Positions 56,103-56,588 of a stretch of 56,588 bases of DNA are shown here, in pieces. The notes under the pieces are model-generated. The model was not told the DNA's origin, searched no databases, and saw nothing but the letters and a program-made list of their open reading frames with translations. The translations under genes were made by a program, and so were the position numbers. Within the stretch, counting starts at the first letter, position 1. The number at the start of each line of letters is the position of its first letter. Source of the DNA: Polaromonas sp. (lineage in GTDB: Bacteria; Pseudomonadota; Gammaproteobacteria; Burkholderiales; Burkholderiaceae_C); assembly GCA_030683705.1 (NCBI GenBank), contig JAUXPP010000049.1, positions 1-56,588 of the forward strand, given 5' to 3'.

Positions 56103-56588
56103 TCACCTGATGGAGTATTCCTGGTCACCCCATTGCGAGGGCGACACGGCGCCGGGCAGTTCCATGTCCATGGGTGCACTCGGGATGTAGTCGACGCCGC
56201 GCTGATCGGCCGCAATCGCCTCGTGCATGCGGTGCGCCACATACCAGCTCGAGCGCAAGCGGGCTTCGCGCGTGTGCGAGCCCAGGCGCGGCGTGATGAA
56301 CAGGTTTTTCAGGCCGTTGACAGGTGAGTTCTCGGCGGTGAAATTGTCCTCGGCGCCGTCCAGGATGCAGGCCTCGATGCGGCCATCACACAGGGCCGCC
56401 GCCAGGGCATTTTCGTCAAACAGCGCGCTGCGGCTGATGCCCACCCACAGCTGATTGCGTTTGCAGGCTGCCAGCAGCTTTTCGTTCACAAAACTGCGGA
56501 ATCGCGTGGCGTACAACATCTGCACCGACACCGCATCGGACTGGCTGACCAGTTCGGTCAGGGTCACAGGCTGGATGCGCAGGCGCTC
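56103..56588 (-). CDS. D-2-hydroxyacid dehydrogenase family, C-terminal part (start outside window)
   Basis: 162 codons; the frame is open to the window edge (GTG at 56567 is not the start). NAD-binding domain of the SerA/formate-dehydrogenase-type family: the Arg is in GISRSALFDENALAAAL and the acidic region in EACILDGAEDNF. The last catalytic residue of active members, His in TPH, is Arg here (LFITPRLGSHT). It may be catalytically altered. Followed by a dispersed repeat on the other side of its stop. Confidence 0.75.
   Translation of the reverse strand, partial: ERLRIQPVTLTELVSQSDAVSVQMLYATRFRSFVNEKLLAACKRNQLWVGISRSALFDENALAAALCDGRIEACILDGAEDNFTAENSPVNGLKNLFITPRLGSHTREARLRSSWYVAHRMHEAIAADQRGVDYIPSAPMDMELPGAVSPSQWGDQEYSIR

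Overview
The window is a high-GC chromosomal segment of a betaproteobacterium, most likely family Comamonadaceae (Polaromonas/Rhodoferax/Variovorax-like). Reasons: gene content (argH next to an AlgZ/AlgR-type pair, a rubrerythrin/Fe-S/DUF3501 operon, a VOC/flavin-monooxygenase/DUF2783 operon), and two short dispersed repeat families that I associate with that family (a CTATC..GATAG element and a GC-rich 81-bp element ending in AGCGTGGGGGC). The genus is an inference. No tRNA, rRNA, CRISPR array, transposase or prophage gene was seen.

Layout. 1-6660: two hybrid histidine kinases; the first is cut by the window edge and carries a long tandem HAMP array. 6657-7599 (-): small membrane/winged-helix-like operon. 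7800-9110: divergent small gene and a degenerate ABC ATPase, separated by two FNR-type palindromes. 9180-13651: envelope-modification locus, PAP2 phosphatase plus EptA-type phosphoethanolamine transferase (-), divergent from a PmrA/B-like two-component system (+). 13778-16380 (-): small membrane protein, TerC family, AI-2E family transporter. 16526-19957: AlgR/AlgZ-like pair (-) divergent from argH (+). 20028-23698: second OmpR-type two-component system, then a DegP/MucD-like protease. 23699-24346: non-coding mosaic of repeats. 24347-32715: bacterial alpha-2-macroglobulin and penicillin-binding protein 1C. 32793-36639: alpha-hydroxy-acid dehydrogenase, degenerate-GGDEF membrane protein, dinB.

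36674-42298 is an accessory-looking block: c-type cytochrome, DUF3034 protein, exported truncated hemoglobin, cupredoxin-like protein, an unknown protein, ECF sigma/RskA anti-sigma pair and a periplasmic TPR protein. 42405-47330: crotonase, lipoprotein, queF, alpha/beta hydrolase, 2OG-Fe(II) oxygenase, yaaA. 47452-49998 (-): rubrerythrin, Fe-S oxidoreductase, DUF3501. 50297-52994: aromatic-catabolism-like operon. 53074-55977: valS. The end holds part of a 2-hydroxyacid dehydrogenase.

Main observation: a PmrA-type box (YTTAAG-N5-YYTAAG) occurs three times, in front of both OmpR-type two-component operons and in front of degP, each time exactly 10 bp upstream of a CANNNT -10-like hexamer. The first box is palindromic and sits exactly midway (31 bp to each side) between the divergent start codons of the PAP2-eptA operon and the response regulator. 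No Shine-Dalgarno is visible on either side and the predicted transcription starts fall on the start codons, so both mRNAs may be leaderless. Together these suggest one envelope-stress regulon covering lipid A modification and periplasmic protein quality control. The second notable theme is dispersed repeats inside coding genes (queF, pbpC, A2M), where they are kept in frame and translated.
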